NCBI GenBank assembly: GCA_030272585.1
Contig: BSYQ01000003.1
Span: forward strand, 3,286,001 to 3,350,000
Origin: Bryopsis sp. KO-2023
Taxonomy: Eukaryota; Chlorophyta; Ulvophyceae; Bryopsidales; Bryopsidaceae
Reading direction: 5' to 3'
DNA: 64,000 bases
Below, in pieces: positions 25,301-35,369 of the stretch. The position numbers and the translations under genes were made by a program. A model generated the notes under the pieces. That model was not told the origin of the DNA. It did not search any database and was given only the letters and a program-made list of their open reading frames with translations. Each line of letters begins with the position of its first letter. The stretch's first letter is position 1.

Positions 25301-26287
25301 CCAGAAAAATCCCTTACCTTCCGGGTGATGGTGCGACGTGAAAACTTGGGGGCCCGCGGGTTGAACAGCTTGATCATCTCAGCCCAGCCAGGCGAGTCAG
25401 CCACACTTAACGGCAGCCCCTCACACGCAATCCAAAGGGCCACTCCCTGTGCAGCATTTTTCCACATTGGGGATTGTGGGGGCCAGGCCTTGGCCTGCAC
25501 AAACTGCTCCAGCTGGGTATCGCGCTGCGAGGGGCTGCAGGTAACCACAATTAATCAGGCACAAAAGAAAAAAAAACAGACAACAGGAAATTATATGATA
25601 TCAGCAGATTTGAGATCAAACCCAGTTGATGAAGAACTTACTCTGTTTGCTGGAGGCGTGCTTTTAGAGCATCCTCGCTGGTGATCCCGTGGGACTTTGC
25701 ATGGCCTAAGGGCGTGGTCAGGGAAGAGTTGGAGTACGACACCAACTTGTCGCAAAGCTGGCACCGTAGAAACTTGGCCCCAGGTGTGGGTGCTTCCACC
25801 TGTGAATAGAAAAAAAAAGAAAACACAAAAACAAATCAAATGTTGCATTCGTTATCAATACCGACATCAATGCGTTACTGCACCGATGTGTGCGTTACTG
25901 CACCGCCTATGGCGTTGCGGTACCGTCTTTGATCGGTGTTCGTAACGCAACAAAACCGGTGCTGCACCGGATGACGTTTTTTCTCACCTGAAGGACCCCC
26001 CCGATCGAAAACAACGCTTTCACCCAAGCGTGCTTTGATGCCTTCCTTTTTTTGACATCGCCACCCTTTCCAGCCTCCGCCGCCCTCTTCTTCGACGTCG
26101 CCGCCGTGCTAGGCCCCCCACTGCTGCCGCCACCACCCCCAGTTCTCTCCGCCTGCTCCATCACCACCTCCAACCCTGAACGCTCTTCCACCCTCGGCCC
26201 CTTGCCATGCGCGGGCTCCTGCACTGGTCTCTCCTCTGGGCGATCGCCCCCCGCCCCACTTCCACTCACAGGCGCTCCGGAGTCCAT
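22353..26287 (-). CDS. hAT transposase with BED zinc finger and C-terminal dimerisation domain
   Basis: Cuts and re-integrates the element. Nine exons in transcript order: 26287-25988, 25799-25642, 25534-25318, 25197-24942, 24524-24275, 24127-23843, 23717-23607, 23389-23119 and 22826-22353. All GT-AG junctions keep the frame: 2322 nt, 773 residues, no internal stop. A BED-type finger (CQLC then GHAKSH) lies near residues 112-135. The first catalytic Asp is in LTCDAWTS (about 256) and the second in VTDCGSN (about 336). PCDTRWNSTFHMIVRLL follows. The hAT dimerisation region near the end has VVPASSAESERSFSQSG and LSPDNVQALSFIKHN, with the conserved Glu. The N-terminal 80 residues are low complexity. 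The intact frame suggests a recently active copy; activity itself is not shown. Confidence 0.9.
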
Positions 26288-26694
26288 AGTGTTTTTTTGA
26301 TTTTCTTTCCGTTGTTTTTGCCCTCTTTTTCGATACCGTTGAAGTCTACCGTAACGTGCAACAGGAAAAAAACCGACGGCAGAAACCTAGCTTAAACCGG
26401 TCACACAAACGCGGTACACATGAAAACGACAAGGAGTGGCGGCATCGTTGCTGTAACGTCCCCACACGTTGCAGTACCGCCATGTCGTTACTGCAACGTC
26501 AATACGTTGTTGTAACGAACATCGTTATTGGAACCGTGTGTGTCGGTGCAGCAACGTGTGTGGAACGTTACAACAACGACCGTTACACGGGTGGCGCCCG
26601 TTGGCGACAACGTATTGTACCGACCCGGTACCGATGTTGCACCGTAACGTGAAAATATCCGGCACCGTACCGTACCGTAACGACCCCTTACGGT

Positions 26695-26711
26695 CAGAGC
26701 TGGGCAGTACC
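26695..26711 (+). repeat. Third, internal copy of the hAT terminus
   Basis: CAGAGCTGGGCAGTACC occurs inside the hAT element in the same orientation as its left end, flanked on both sides by near-copies of CGTAACGACCCC(T/C)TACGGT. It looks like the end of a second, related element or of a template-switch duplication. No matching opposite end other than the outer one at 27657 was found. Confidence 0.7.
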
Positions 26712-26935
26712 GTAACGACCCCCTACGGTACGGTACGACACGTTACGTACCGTACCGTACCGTAAGGGGTCGGTACGGTACGGTACGGTGCGAATGTTTT
26801 TTACGGTACGGTACAACATCGGTACTGGGTCGGTACGATACGTTATCGCCAACGACCGGCACCCAACATCGGGTCGTTGTTGCAACGTGTCACTGACGTT
26901 GTTGTACCGACACAGACAGTACGACGTTCGGTACA

Positions 26936-27332
26936 ACAACGTAATGACGTTGCAGTAACGTCATGCGGATGACGTACAAAGTGACCCCCGCAGGGTCCCC
27001 AGAACCCAAGGGAACCGAGTGGGATTCGAACACCGTACCGCACGGTGCCGAATCATCTACACTGAGCGCTAAGCCAAGTGGACCACGATGATTTTGTGGT
27101 TGTTGCAATAATATACCCTAATTTCACAGAATTACAAACAGATTAAGGTATATGATCGCAACAGCCACAAAATCATCGCGGTCCACTTGGCTTAGCGCTC
27201 AGTGTAGATGATTCGGCATCGTGCGGTACGGTGTTCGAATCCCACTCGGTTCCCTTGGGTTTTGGGGACCCTGCGGGGGTCACTTTGTACGTCATCCGCA
27301 TGACGTTACTGCAACGTCATTACGTTGTTGTA
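26936..27332. repeat. Large inverted repeat with tRNA-like arms
   Basis: Two arms, about 26936-27115 and 27150-27332, are near-perfect reverse complements around a ~35-bp AT-rich centre. Each arm contains a tRNA-like segment with an A-box-like TGGCTTAGCGC and a B-box-like TGTTCGAATCC about 40 bp apart (plus strand in the right arm, minus strand in the left). The arms end in the element's own GTTGCAGTAACGTCAT motifs. It resembles a fold-back element or two head-to-head tRNA-derived SINE pieces. Confidence 0.7.
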
Positions 27333-27349
27333 CCGACCTGGCCGTTGTT

Positions 27350-27657
27350 GTAACGTGTTATCGTTACACGTAACGCAACCGATCGTTGTTGTAACGTCTT
27401 GCCTCGGTGCGGACGTTATAGCAGCCGGTGTAGACGTTACTGATAACGTACTGCGTTACAACAACGCTTTGGCGTTACAGTAACGTCGGATCGTTGTTGT
27501 ACCGTACTTGGACGTTGTTGTACCGACTGGGTCGTTGTTGTAACGTGTGCAACGTGTTGTAACGTCCGGTCGGTGCGTGCACCGATCGGACACGTTACTG
27601 TACCGACCCTGTGCGTTACGGTACGGTGCGTTACAAACGGGTTACTGCCCAGCTCTG
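27350..27657 (-). repeat. Right terminal inverted repeat of the hAT element
   Basis: Ends GGTTACTGCCCAGCTCTG, the inverse of the left end. The next base on the right continues the gag gene of LTR element B (codons for EKFKKW on the minus strand). Confidence 0.88.
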
Positions 27658-29265
27658 CCATTTCTTGAACTTCTCGCCTTCTGGACATGTACTTTGGATG
27701 TGTCCAGTTTTTCCACACATAAAACACTTGGGATTCACGCCCTCTCCTCCTCGTCCTTGGTCTTGACCACCACCTCGTCCACGGCCTTGGCCACCACCCC
27801 GACTGCGACCTCGACCACGTTCTTGGCCCACGTTTTGGGCTTGGTCTTGAGGTTGCGACTGATTTCCCATCTGGTTTACAGTATCAGTCTGGGGTTGGTT
27901 CTGCTTTTTATCCTGGCCTTGACCTCGGCCTCTACCTCCGCGCCTACATCGTTGGCCGCGAAAGTTTCCGGATGAAGCGATGGCATCCAATCTAGCCGCA
28001 GTCTGGATCGCCTGCTCAATGCCATGAGGCACCTGAGCGACAGTTTGCTGTTTGATATGGAATTTTAACCCATCGACGAAGAAGAAATATTGTTCCTCAT
28101 CCGTCATATTGGGGATTCTCAATACTTGTTCCCGGAAAGAAACAATATACTGATACACTGACCCTGTCTGTTTCAGGCCTCGAAGAGTGCGCCTGGCAAT
28201 ATCAGACATGCGTGTGGGTTCGAATGCTTGAACCAATTCCTCAACAAACTCGGCCCAGTTCGTTACCGGGTGTCTTTTCCCTTCCCGTGTACGCAGGTCC
28301 TGAACGTTTCGCCACTGAGCAGCAGCTCCGGTCAGGTTACTGCGAAAGAGCCTGAACCATACGCTCTCGTCAATGTCCAGAGTTTGACAGTAAACCGTCA
28401 TTTCCAGCTGCCAATCTCTGATCCATTGCTGGCCATCTCCTGAGAAAGCCTTGGGTAAAGGAATACGGACAGATGACGGAATCCGTCCGTGACGATCCTG
28501 CGGGTCGGCAAAGCCTAGGTTTGGGTCTGGCGGACCCCCACCTTCACCTCCACCTCCTCCACCACCACCAGGGCGGTATGGCCATCCACCACCTTCTGGA
28601 ATAGAAGGGAAAGATCCCCCTCCGTTACCAGGAAATCCTCCTCCGTCTCCACCTCCAGGACCACCTCCGGGACCACCTCCGGGTCCACCTCCACCACTGC
28701 CAGATCGATTTCCACCTAGTGGCTGGCCTGTTGGAGGTGAGGGATACGAACCCCACCCGTAATACGGGTTGCTCGTGGAAGGTGTTCCGTATTGGTTCAC
28801 GGATTGTCCCATGGTTGGTCCCATGTTTGGTCCCATACCTGGTCCCATGCTTAGTCCCATACCTAATCCCATGACTGATTGGGTACTAGAAAACGGACTT
28901 GTATGGAGGATTGGCGTGGGTAAAGTTGCCGGTGGTTGTGTTAACATGGATGACACATGTGGTGTACTCACTGTAGGAGGAGTTCTACTAACAGGTCTGG
29001 ACGAACGTCCCACTAAGGGTATGTCCACTTGACCCGCTTGGCCGAACGATGTCCCCATTGCCGGAATTACTGGCGGGGATGCAGAGAGAGCTAAGTCGGC
29101 AAATACGCTCCTCGTGAAATATTCATGCGCACTTGGATTGCCAACAAAGTGTGCGACAGTTGTGGATGGGTTTTGTAGCGAACCAAGTCCTCCTAAAGTT
29201 GTGAGACCAGAAAACGTATCCAAATCCGGAAAAGGTGGTAACGGAATTGGTATACTGGTCAGAGG
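27658..29265 (-). CDS. Gag of element B, C-terminal part
   Basis: Structural protein that packages element RNA. From the N-terminal side it holds a Pro/Gly/Met-rich linker (repeated GMGLSMGPGMGPNMGP), a Gly-rich run, then a retrotransposon gag domain (VRIPLPKAFSGDGQQWIRDW, YIVSFREQVLRIPNMTDEEQ) about 200 residues long, an Arg/Gln/Gly-rich stretch, and a CCHC zinc knuckle CFMCGKTGHIQSTC. It is cut by the hAT terminus, after which the frame runs on into a stop within the transposon. The upstream half lies at 36853-37941. The same layout is seen in the gag of element D, but the sequences differ. Confidence 0.85.
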
Positions 29266-29270
29266 TTTTG

Positions 29271-29537
29271 TGTTAGACTTGGGGGTGCAAGTCTAAGAAG
29301 AGCTAAAAACTAAAACTTATGAGTCCATGACCTTGAAGCCCATTAATACCATGACCCCCAAGGATCCTAGCGTCCCCGCATGGTACCTAGGACAACCATC
29401 CTAGGTGGGCACCCGACATAGGTCTAGTCATCATGACTAGACCTGACTCACATGTCCACGTCAGCATGACTACGCATGACTGTACATGACTGTACATGAC
29501 TGGACCTGACTGGATGTAGCTCTTAACATCCCTAACA
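29271..29537 (-). repeat. 3' LTR of element A
   Basis: 267 bp, beginning TGTTAGACTTGG and ending CCCTAACA on the plus strand. It contains short internal repeats of CATGACTGTA/CATGACTGGAC type. Identical to 36586-36852. Confidence 0.95.
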
Positions 29538-30041
29538 TTCCTCCCCCCCTAATCAGTCTCCTCCTGGAGACTCCTTTCCTCACTTCTATATAGCCCATAG
29601 AATGATACAGAGCCCCACAACGAACCCCAACTCTTATCATTCAACTATATAAAGTGTTTCGATAACTTGGAGATGTTACCATAAGTGTATTCGTCAGAAT
29701 AAGCCCCTACTCTGATATAGGTCATCCGAGTCCTTCTCATACACGGAGTGCTTCTCGGATCTACCAAGACCATACACTTCTCTACACTGGTGGCGAACCA
29801 ATGTACATCAACTGAAGTCTCGCAACTTCATCTACTTCCATTTATATTCTCATTTTGAATGGATCCCAACTCGAGTTCAAAATAGAATATAGCGAGAAAT
29901 TCAACTTAGTTCACTAGTTCATTGAAAATGAGATATGTTCATAAACATGTCCTCACTTAGCAAGAACTTGATCTCGTTCACAAGATCTGGAACTCTTTTC
30001 ATATCGACACTCGATTATGAAGAAACATTACCCCACACAAG

Positions 30042-33000
30042 TCACGAACGAAGTCGCCTACTTCGACGTACCGGAATAGGGGGAATCAACGTTGATTTCT
30101 TTCTCTTCTGGTACTGCTCTACCAGCTCCCGAGCGTTCTCCAAATTCGCTTCAGGCTCCCAAGAGTTGTGCTCATGTGAGTATCCCGTCCACTTTACCAA
30201 GTACTGCGGAACTACTCGTCGACCGACCTTTACTTCACGGTAGTCGAGGAGGTCTTCTACCTCATACTCTAATTCTTCCTGTATATCCACAGGTGGCGGA
30301 GGAGGTTGTGTCTTTCCATGCGACCAATACCTCTTAAGTAAAGAAGCATGAAAGACTGGATGAATAGGAAGCGAATCAGGCAATTCCAACCGGAATGCTA
30401 CCTGTTCTGCCATCGGTTTTCGTTTTTGGACACCTTCCAAAACACGAAAAGGACCCAACCAACGTGGCAATAACTTCCTTGATCCAGGGTGTTTCAATTT
30501 GATATGTCGTGCATCCAGCAAGACCATATCGCCTACTTGAACATCAACTGGACACCTACGCACATCGGCATAAGTCTTCATCCTTTGCTGAGCACTTTCC
30601 AAACACCGCTTTGCTTTGACAATCGCCTCACGAATGTCTTCAGTCATCTTCTTCACCGCCGGTACTCCAATTTGTGTCCTTTGTCTACTTAGACCTCCAG
30701 GACCCATGACATTAGATGTCTTGGATGGAAGTTGTACCGTTAATGGTGTCCACGGATCTCTACCGTAGTTCAAGAAGAACGGTGTTTCACCAGTAGCCAT
30801 CGACTTAGAGTTGTTCAATGCAAACTCTACCACTGGCAACAAGTCACTCCAATCTCTTTGACGAGGTCCTACGAAATGCCGTAAGGTATCTTCGAGGATC
30901 CTATTCATTGCTTCAGTCTGTCCATCACTCTGTGGATGAAAAGCTGTCGACAATGCTTGAGTGACCCCTAAGGTCTTACAAAGCTCTCTAAAGAACTTTG
31001 AAGTCCACCTAGGATCTCTATCGCTTACGAGGTGCTTAGGAAGGCCGTGCAAACGGAAGACCTCAGTAACGAAGAGTTTCGCCGTTTGTACCGCATCACA
31101 CGTAGTGTGCGTTGGTACGCATCGCACCATCTTTGTGAGTCGATCCACAAAAACTAAGATGGCATCAAATGCTTCTGCTCCTGATTTAGGTAAATCAGTA
31201 ATCAAATCCATTGAAACTGATTCCCATCGACCATCAGGTATACGTAAAGGTTGCAAAGGACCAGGCACCTTGCCGCGTCGGTGTTTGTTCCTTTGACATG
31301 CATCGCATCCTTTTACGAAGTTTGCGATATCTCCTTCTACGCCAGGCCACCAAAAGTATTTCAAGACTGTTCTTTGGGTCTTGCGGATCCCAAAATGTCC
31401 TGCATATACACTTGCATGGCTATCATGTAGGATATCTTCTCTAAGATTATCCCAATTTGGTACTACTACTCGTGCACCATTCCACCACAGGCCTGAGTGC
31501 TTTTGACAACCTGAAGCGGCGACATCTTCGGTTTCAAACCACTCATCCCTAGTGATCCCCTCAGTCAATCTTTCCCCAAGCATCGACGTACCGGTCCGGG
31601 GCGAGGACGGATCCCCTTTCCAAGTTGGTCGTTTCTGGCCACCTCCCAGCTCCGAGAGTATTCCGATCTGCTGAGAATACGACGGATATCGTGACAAGGG
31701 GTCTGCCACGTTCGTCCGACCCGGCCTGTATTCCCACTCGAACCGGAACCCCTGGAGGACTTCGAGCCAACGTGCCGACCTTCGAGAGAGAGTTTCCTGG
31801 GAATGGAAATATGTGTTAGGCTGGTGATCACACACCACCTTAAACACACGCACATCCAGGTAGCATCGCCACAACTTAAGAGCATGCACTACGGCGAACA
31901 TTTCCTTGTCCCCTATGCTCCAATTAAGTTGGGCTCCTGATAACTTTCGACTTTCAAAAGCTATCGGATGTCCCTCTTGCAACAAGATTGCACCGATCGC
32001 GTAATCCGAAGCATCCGCGACAACTTCAAAATCTTTTTCGAAGTTAGGCATTGCCAAACAAGGTGCATGTGTTAAATTCTCTTTAACACCATCAAAGCCT
32101 CTTTGACAATCCTCGGTCCAACTCCACTCTTTACCCTTCCTAAGTAAATTTGTGAGTGGGGCTACAAGCTTGCTGTAACCTTGCACAAATCTCCGGAAAT
32201 AGTTAGAGAGCCCTAAAAATGAACGCAATTCCGCAACGTTCTTTGGGACTGGCCACTCTACTACTTTCTCTGTTTTCCTTTTGTCAGCGGAAATACCATC
32301 TTGATTTATAACAAATCCAAGATAGTGAAGCTCTTTCTTAAAGAAATCACATTTTGATCTCTTCAAGAGCATTTTGTGCTCACGCAAGCGTTTCATCACG
32401 GCTCGCAAATGTTGCACATGTTCCTCCGGAGTTTTGCTGAATACAAGTATGTCATCGAGGTATATTAGGACCGACTTCCCAATCATACCCGAGAATACCC
32501 GATTCATCCAAGTCTGGAATATTGCAGGTGCATTCGTCAAGCCCATTGGAAGCACTTTATATTCAAACAGACCGAATGGGGTTTTGAAAGCAGTCTTCGG
32601 TTGGTCCGGCTCCTTCACTCGAAGTTGCCAATACCCTGCTTTCAAATCTAAGGCCGAAAAGTATTTCGAACCTTGAAGTTGATCAAGGAGATCATCTATC
32701 CTTGGTAGTGGATATTGATTCCTGATCGTCAACTTATTTAAGCCTCTATAGTCGATACACATCCGTCGAGTACCATCCGGTTTGGGAACAAACAAGATTG
32801 GTGCACCCCACGGACTACAACTAGGCTTAATCAAACCCTTCTGCAGCATATCAGAGACTTGCTCCTCAATCTCTTTTCTTTCACCTGGTGTGTAACGAAA
32901 CATTGGTCTATGTACCGGTTTCGCTCCAGGGACAAGATCGATTGCTGCATCCTCTTCTCGAGATGGAGGGCATTCCGCCAACTCATCGGAGAATCTGTCT

Positions 33001-35369
33001 TTATATTCATCTAACAGACTTTCCAGCTCTGTTTGATATGAAGACACTGGAGGATTTTTGGGCAATTCGGGTACCCCAGATTCCTCCCCCTCTAAAGGGT
33101 TCGGGACCTCCCGAACTATAACCAGAAAAGGACAAATCTCCTTATTACGGAGTTGTCTTCGAGCTTGGGCTATGCTCAACAAGGGATTGATCCGTGCATT
33201 AGGCGGACTAGGGGCACGCACAACCAAATTAGGTCGTATCGTGAGTCGGTTTCCCCGTGTAGTTAGAACCGAAGCACTACCAGTAGAAAAATTCATCAGT
33301 ACTCGGTGATTGCATAACCACACATCCCCGAGGTACAAATCAAAATGCTTTGCAGTGATAACTTGACACTCGATCTTCATCCGCAAGCCTTGCAAACGCA
33401 AGTTAATCGAGGTTATCCCTACGATATCCAATGGAGTTCCATCGGCCATTTCGATTTTGGTACCTTGCTTACATCCGTAACTAAGCCCTGTACTTTCGCA
33501 GAAATGCTTAGAGATATAAGCGTAGCCAGCGGCGCCAGAATCTAACAGAATCTGACCAGGGGAACCAGAAATCAAACCTTTGAACGACATTGACATTCTG
33601 AGATTACAATCCTCTCCTGGAATCGAGTTACCGGGTAACTCCGCTGTAGGTGGATCGTAATATATATCAACGGGCCAAAGAAGACCTGGTGCTTTACCGC
33701 TGCTAAGAGCAAACAATTTTGCTCCTTTTCGATATTGTGCAATCAATCGCATTTGATTGATTTCTTTTTGTCTAACTGCCATATTATGAGGGATTAATAG
33801 GCAGCAACTCGTAGAAGAAGGTGACTCTTTCTTGCAAGCAAAATAATGCTTTAAGAATTCATTCAAATTCTTTCGTCCAGGATCCATCCAAACATGGTGT
33901 CCCGCTACTGACGATGCAAGAAACTCTTGTCCAGTGCAAAACTTTTTACAAATCGCAAATCTTTCATCATTAGTAGATGAGTCAAAAGTGAACTCTCTAC
34001 TTGCATTCTGCAAACGATGAAGTTCCGATTTTAAAAGTTGCATTCCAGAGATGCAATCGTTCTCCGGCACCTTCTCTTCTTTACTAGGCATAGGATCTTG
34101 GGCGTCCCCAATGGGATCGACGTCCAAATCATCCTCACCACATCGGATAGAGTCATCATTTCTGTCAACAGACATAACCTGGTCAGGGTCATTCTCCACA
34201 GAAATATCCGATTTGTTCTCGGGCTCCGTAATATCTGTATCCATCGGATCAAATATTACATCTTTCGGATCTGAGTTTTTCGATACCTCCTTTCGAGATA
34301 ACCCAGATGCAAGAACTTCTATACTAGGAAGTTCTTTCCCGAAACAAGCGAGACTCTTCCGTACCTTTCCAGTATCACACACATGACCTGGAGAATAAGA
34401 TGCTCCACATCTGAAACAAAGGTTCGCGGCCTTGCGCCGTTCCCACTCTTTCTGGCTAAGACCCGCAGGAAAAGATGTTTTACCAACTTTACTCTTACGA
34501 GTCTGTTGAGAACTACCACCAAATCTCGGTGAAAAACTCGGCATCATTCGGTTTTTCTTCCGATTAACCGGATACACCTTTCCTTTTTCTTCTTTCCGAG
34601 ATCGCTTTGATCCAACGGTACTCTCCTCCTTTTCTTTGGCACCTTTTTCCAATACTGGGTATCGCTCATCATGCGATACTCCTTTTGCCAATACATGGGT
34701 ACGGAATTCCTCATATGAAGTCCATTCATGACCCGAAGTATCAGTGGCAACCGCTTCCTTCAACACTCCATGGAGGTTGCGGTGTAAGAACCAAATTTTT
34801 GAAATACTATCAATTTTGGTCTTACGAAGAGTAAAATATGTGTCCATTTGGCGCACATATTCTCCAGTATTGCATCGCCGGTTAATGTGGTCTTTGAATG
34901 TGGACAGTTTTTGCGTCACCGCATATTCGGTGGCCAACTCACCAAAACTTCCATCATCCATAGCAACACACATTTCCTCCCAAGTCAGGTTTCCTCCAGA
35001 AATTTTCTCTTCCCCGACTCGAGCGATGAGGTGCTTGATTCCCTTGGGTCCCAAGAATGTTGGTCCAATCCGACCCCATTCTTCTCGAGGAACCCCCTCG
35101 GCAATCCAAAAGATCTCCAAAATGACCTTATGTTCTTTCCAAGGACATTGGCCATCAAATTTATCAGGCTTGGCCGTGGAAGACTTTTTGCTTCCCGACC
35201 CTACAGAAGTACTACCCTTTCTGGTAGCCACTTCACGTTCCCGCTCACGGTCATCCACCTCTTTACGGAACGCCTGATGTTCAGATTGCATCAAAGCAAT
35301 CCGATTTTGGAGTTCTTCTACCGTTAAGGTGGTGATGTCCTCTTCACCAGAAGGGTCTGGTCTCGACAT
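30042..35369 (-). CDS. Gag-Pol polyprotein of chromovirus A (gag, protease, RT, RNase H, integrase, chromodomain)
   Basis: One uninterrupted frame of 1775 codons. Rough residue positions: gag-like part 60-300; a knuckle-like CFRCGASYSPGHVC near 316; aspartic protease ILLDSGAAG near 608; reverse transcriptase 845-1030 with YLDDILVFS near 970; RNase H from VVADASDYAIGAIL near 1112; integrase zinc finger (HDSHASVYAGHFG, CDACQRNKH) 1313-1365; catalytic core with SMDLITDLP, LVSDRDPRW and QSDGQTEAMNR between 1385 and 1490; C-terminal chromodomain near 1700-1752 (YLVKWTGYSHEHNSWEP). The chromodomain places it among chromoviruses, which target marked chromatin. Gag and pol share one frame, unlike element D. 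No disabling change was seen. Confidence 0.95.
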   Translation of the reverse strand: MSRPDPSGEEDITTLTVEELQNRIALMQSEHQAFRKEVDDREREREVATRKGSTSVGSGSKKSSTAKPDKFDGQCPWKEHKVILEIFWIAEGVPREEWGRIGPTFLGPKGIKHLIARVGEEKISGGNLTWEEMCVAMDDGSFGELATEYAVTQKLSTFKDHINRRCNTGEYVRQMDTYFTLRKTKIDSISKIWFLHRNLHGVLKEAVATDTSGHEWTSYEEFRTHVLAKGVSHDERYPVLEKGAKEKEESTVGSKRSRKEEKGKVYPVNRKKNRMMPSFSPRFGGSSQQTRKSKVGKTSFPAGLSQKEWERRKAANLCFRCGASYSPGHVCDTGKVRKSLACFGKELPSIEVLASGLSRKEVSKNSDPKDVIFDPMDTDITEPENKSDISVENDPDQVMSVDRNDDSIRCGEDDLDVDPIGDAQDPMPSKEEKVPENDCISGMQLLKSELHRLQNASREFTFDSSTNDERFAICKKFCTGQEFLASSVAGHHVWMDPGRKNLNEFLKHYFACKKESPSSTSCCLLIPHNMAVRQKEINQMRLIAQYRKGAKLFALSSGKAPGLLWPVDIYYDPPTAELPGNSIPGEDCNLRMSMSFKGLISGSPGQILLDSGAAGYAYISKHFCESTGLSYGCKQGTKIEMADGTPLDIVGITSINLRLQGLRMKIECQVITAKHFDLYLGDVWLCNHRVLMNFSTGSASVLTTRGNRLTIRPNLVVRAPSPPNARINPLLSIAQARRQLRNKEICPFLVIVREVPNPLEGEESGVPELPKNPPVSSYQTELESLLDEYKDRFSDELAECPPSREEDAAIDLVPGAKPVHRPMFRYTPGERKEIEEQVSDMLQKGLIKPSCSPWGAPILFVPKPDGTRRMCIDYRGLNKLTIRNQYPLPRIDDLLDQLQGSKYFSALDLKAGYWQLRVKEPDQPKTAFKTPFGLFEYKVLPMGLTNAPAIFQTWMNRVFSGMIGKSVLIYLDDILVFSKTPEEHVQHLRAVMKRLREHKMLLKRSKCDFFKKELHYLGFVINQDGISADKRKTEKVVEWPVPKNVAELRSFLGLSNYFRRFVQGYSKLVAPLTNLLRKGKEWSWTEDCQRGFDGVKENLTHAPCLAMPNFEKDFEVVADASDYAIGAILLQEGHPIAFESRKLSGAQLNWSIGDKEMFAVVHALKLWRCYLDVRVFKVVCDHQPNTYFHSQETLSRRSARWLEVLQGFRFEWEYRPGRTNVADPLSRYPSYSQQIGILSELGGGQKRPTWKGDPSSPRTGTSMLGERLTEGITRDEWFETEDVAASGCQKHSGLWWNGARVVVPNWDNLREDILHDSHASVYAGHFGIRKTQRTVLKYFWWPGVEGDIANFVKGCDACQRNKHRRGKVPGPLQPLRIPDGRWESVSMDLITDLPKSGAEAFDAILVFVDRLTKMVRCVPTHTTCDAVQTAKLFVTEVFRLHGLPKHLVSDRDPRWTSKFFRELCKTLGVTQALSTAFHPQSDGQTEAMNRILEDTLRHFVGPRQRDWSDLLPVVEFALNNSKSMATGETPFFLNYGRDPWTPLTVQLPSKTSNVMGPGGLSRQRTQIGVPAVKKMTEDIREAIVKAKRCLESAQQRMKTYADVRRCPVDVQVGDMVLLDARHIKLKHPGSRKLLPRWLGPFRVLEGVQKRKPMAEQVAFRLELPDSLPIHPVFHASLLKRYWSHGKTQPPPPPVDIQEELEYEVEDLLDYREVKVGRRVVPQYLVKWTGYSHEHNSWEPEANLENARELVEQYQKRKKSTLIPPIPVRRSRRLRS

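Larger units (their letters stand above)
21553..27657 (-). mobile_element. hAT-superfamily DNA transposon with an apparently intact transposase
   Basis: Bounded by inverted copies of CAGAGCTGGGCAGTAACC. The terminal inverted repeats stay alignable for about 300 bp with few differences. The interior carries one nine-exon transposase gene on the minus strand, and subterminal arrays of CGTTACAACAACG/GTCGGTAC-type motifs. The flanking octamers are TATATATG on the left and CCATTTCT on the right, so the 8-bp duplication expected of hAT elements is missing. The right flank is the gag gene of LTR element B and the left flank is not. Confidence 0.88.
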
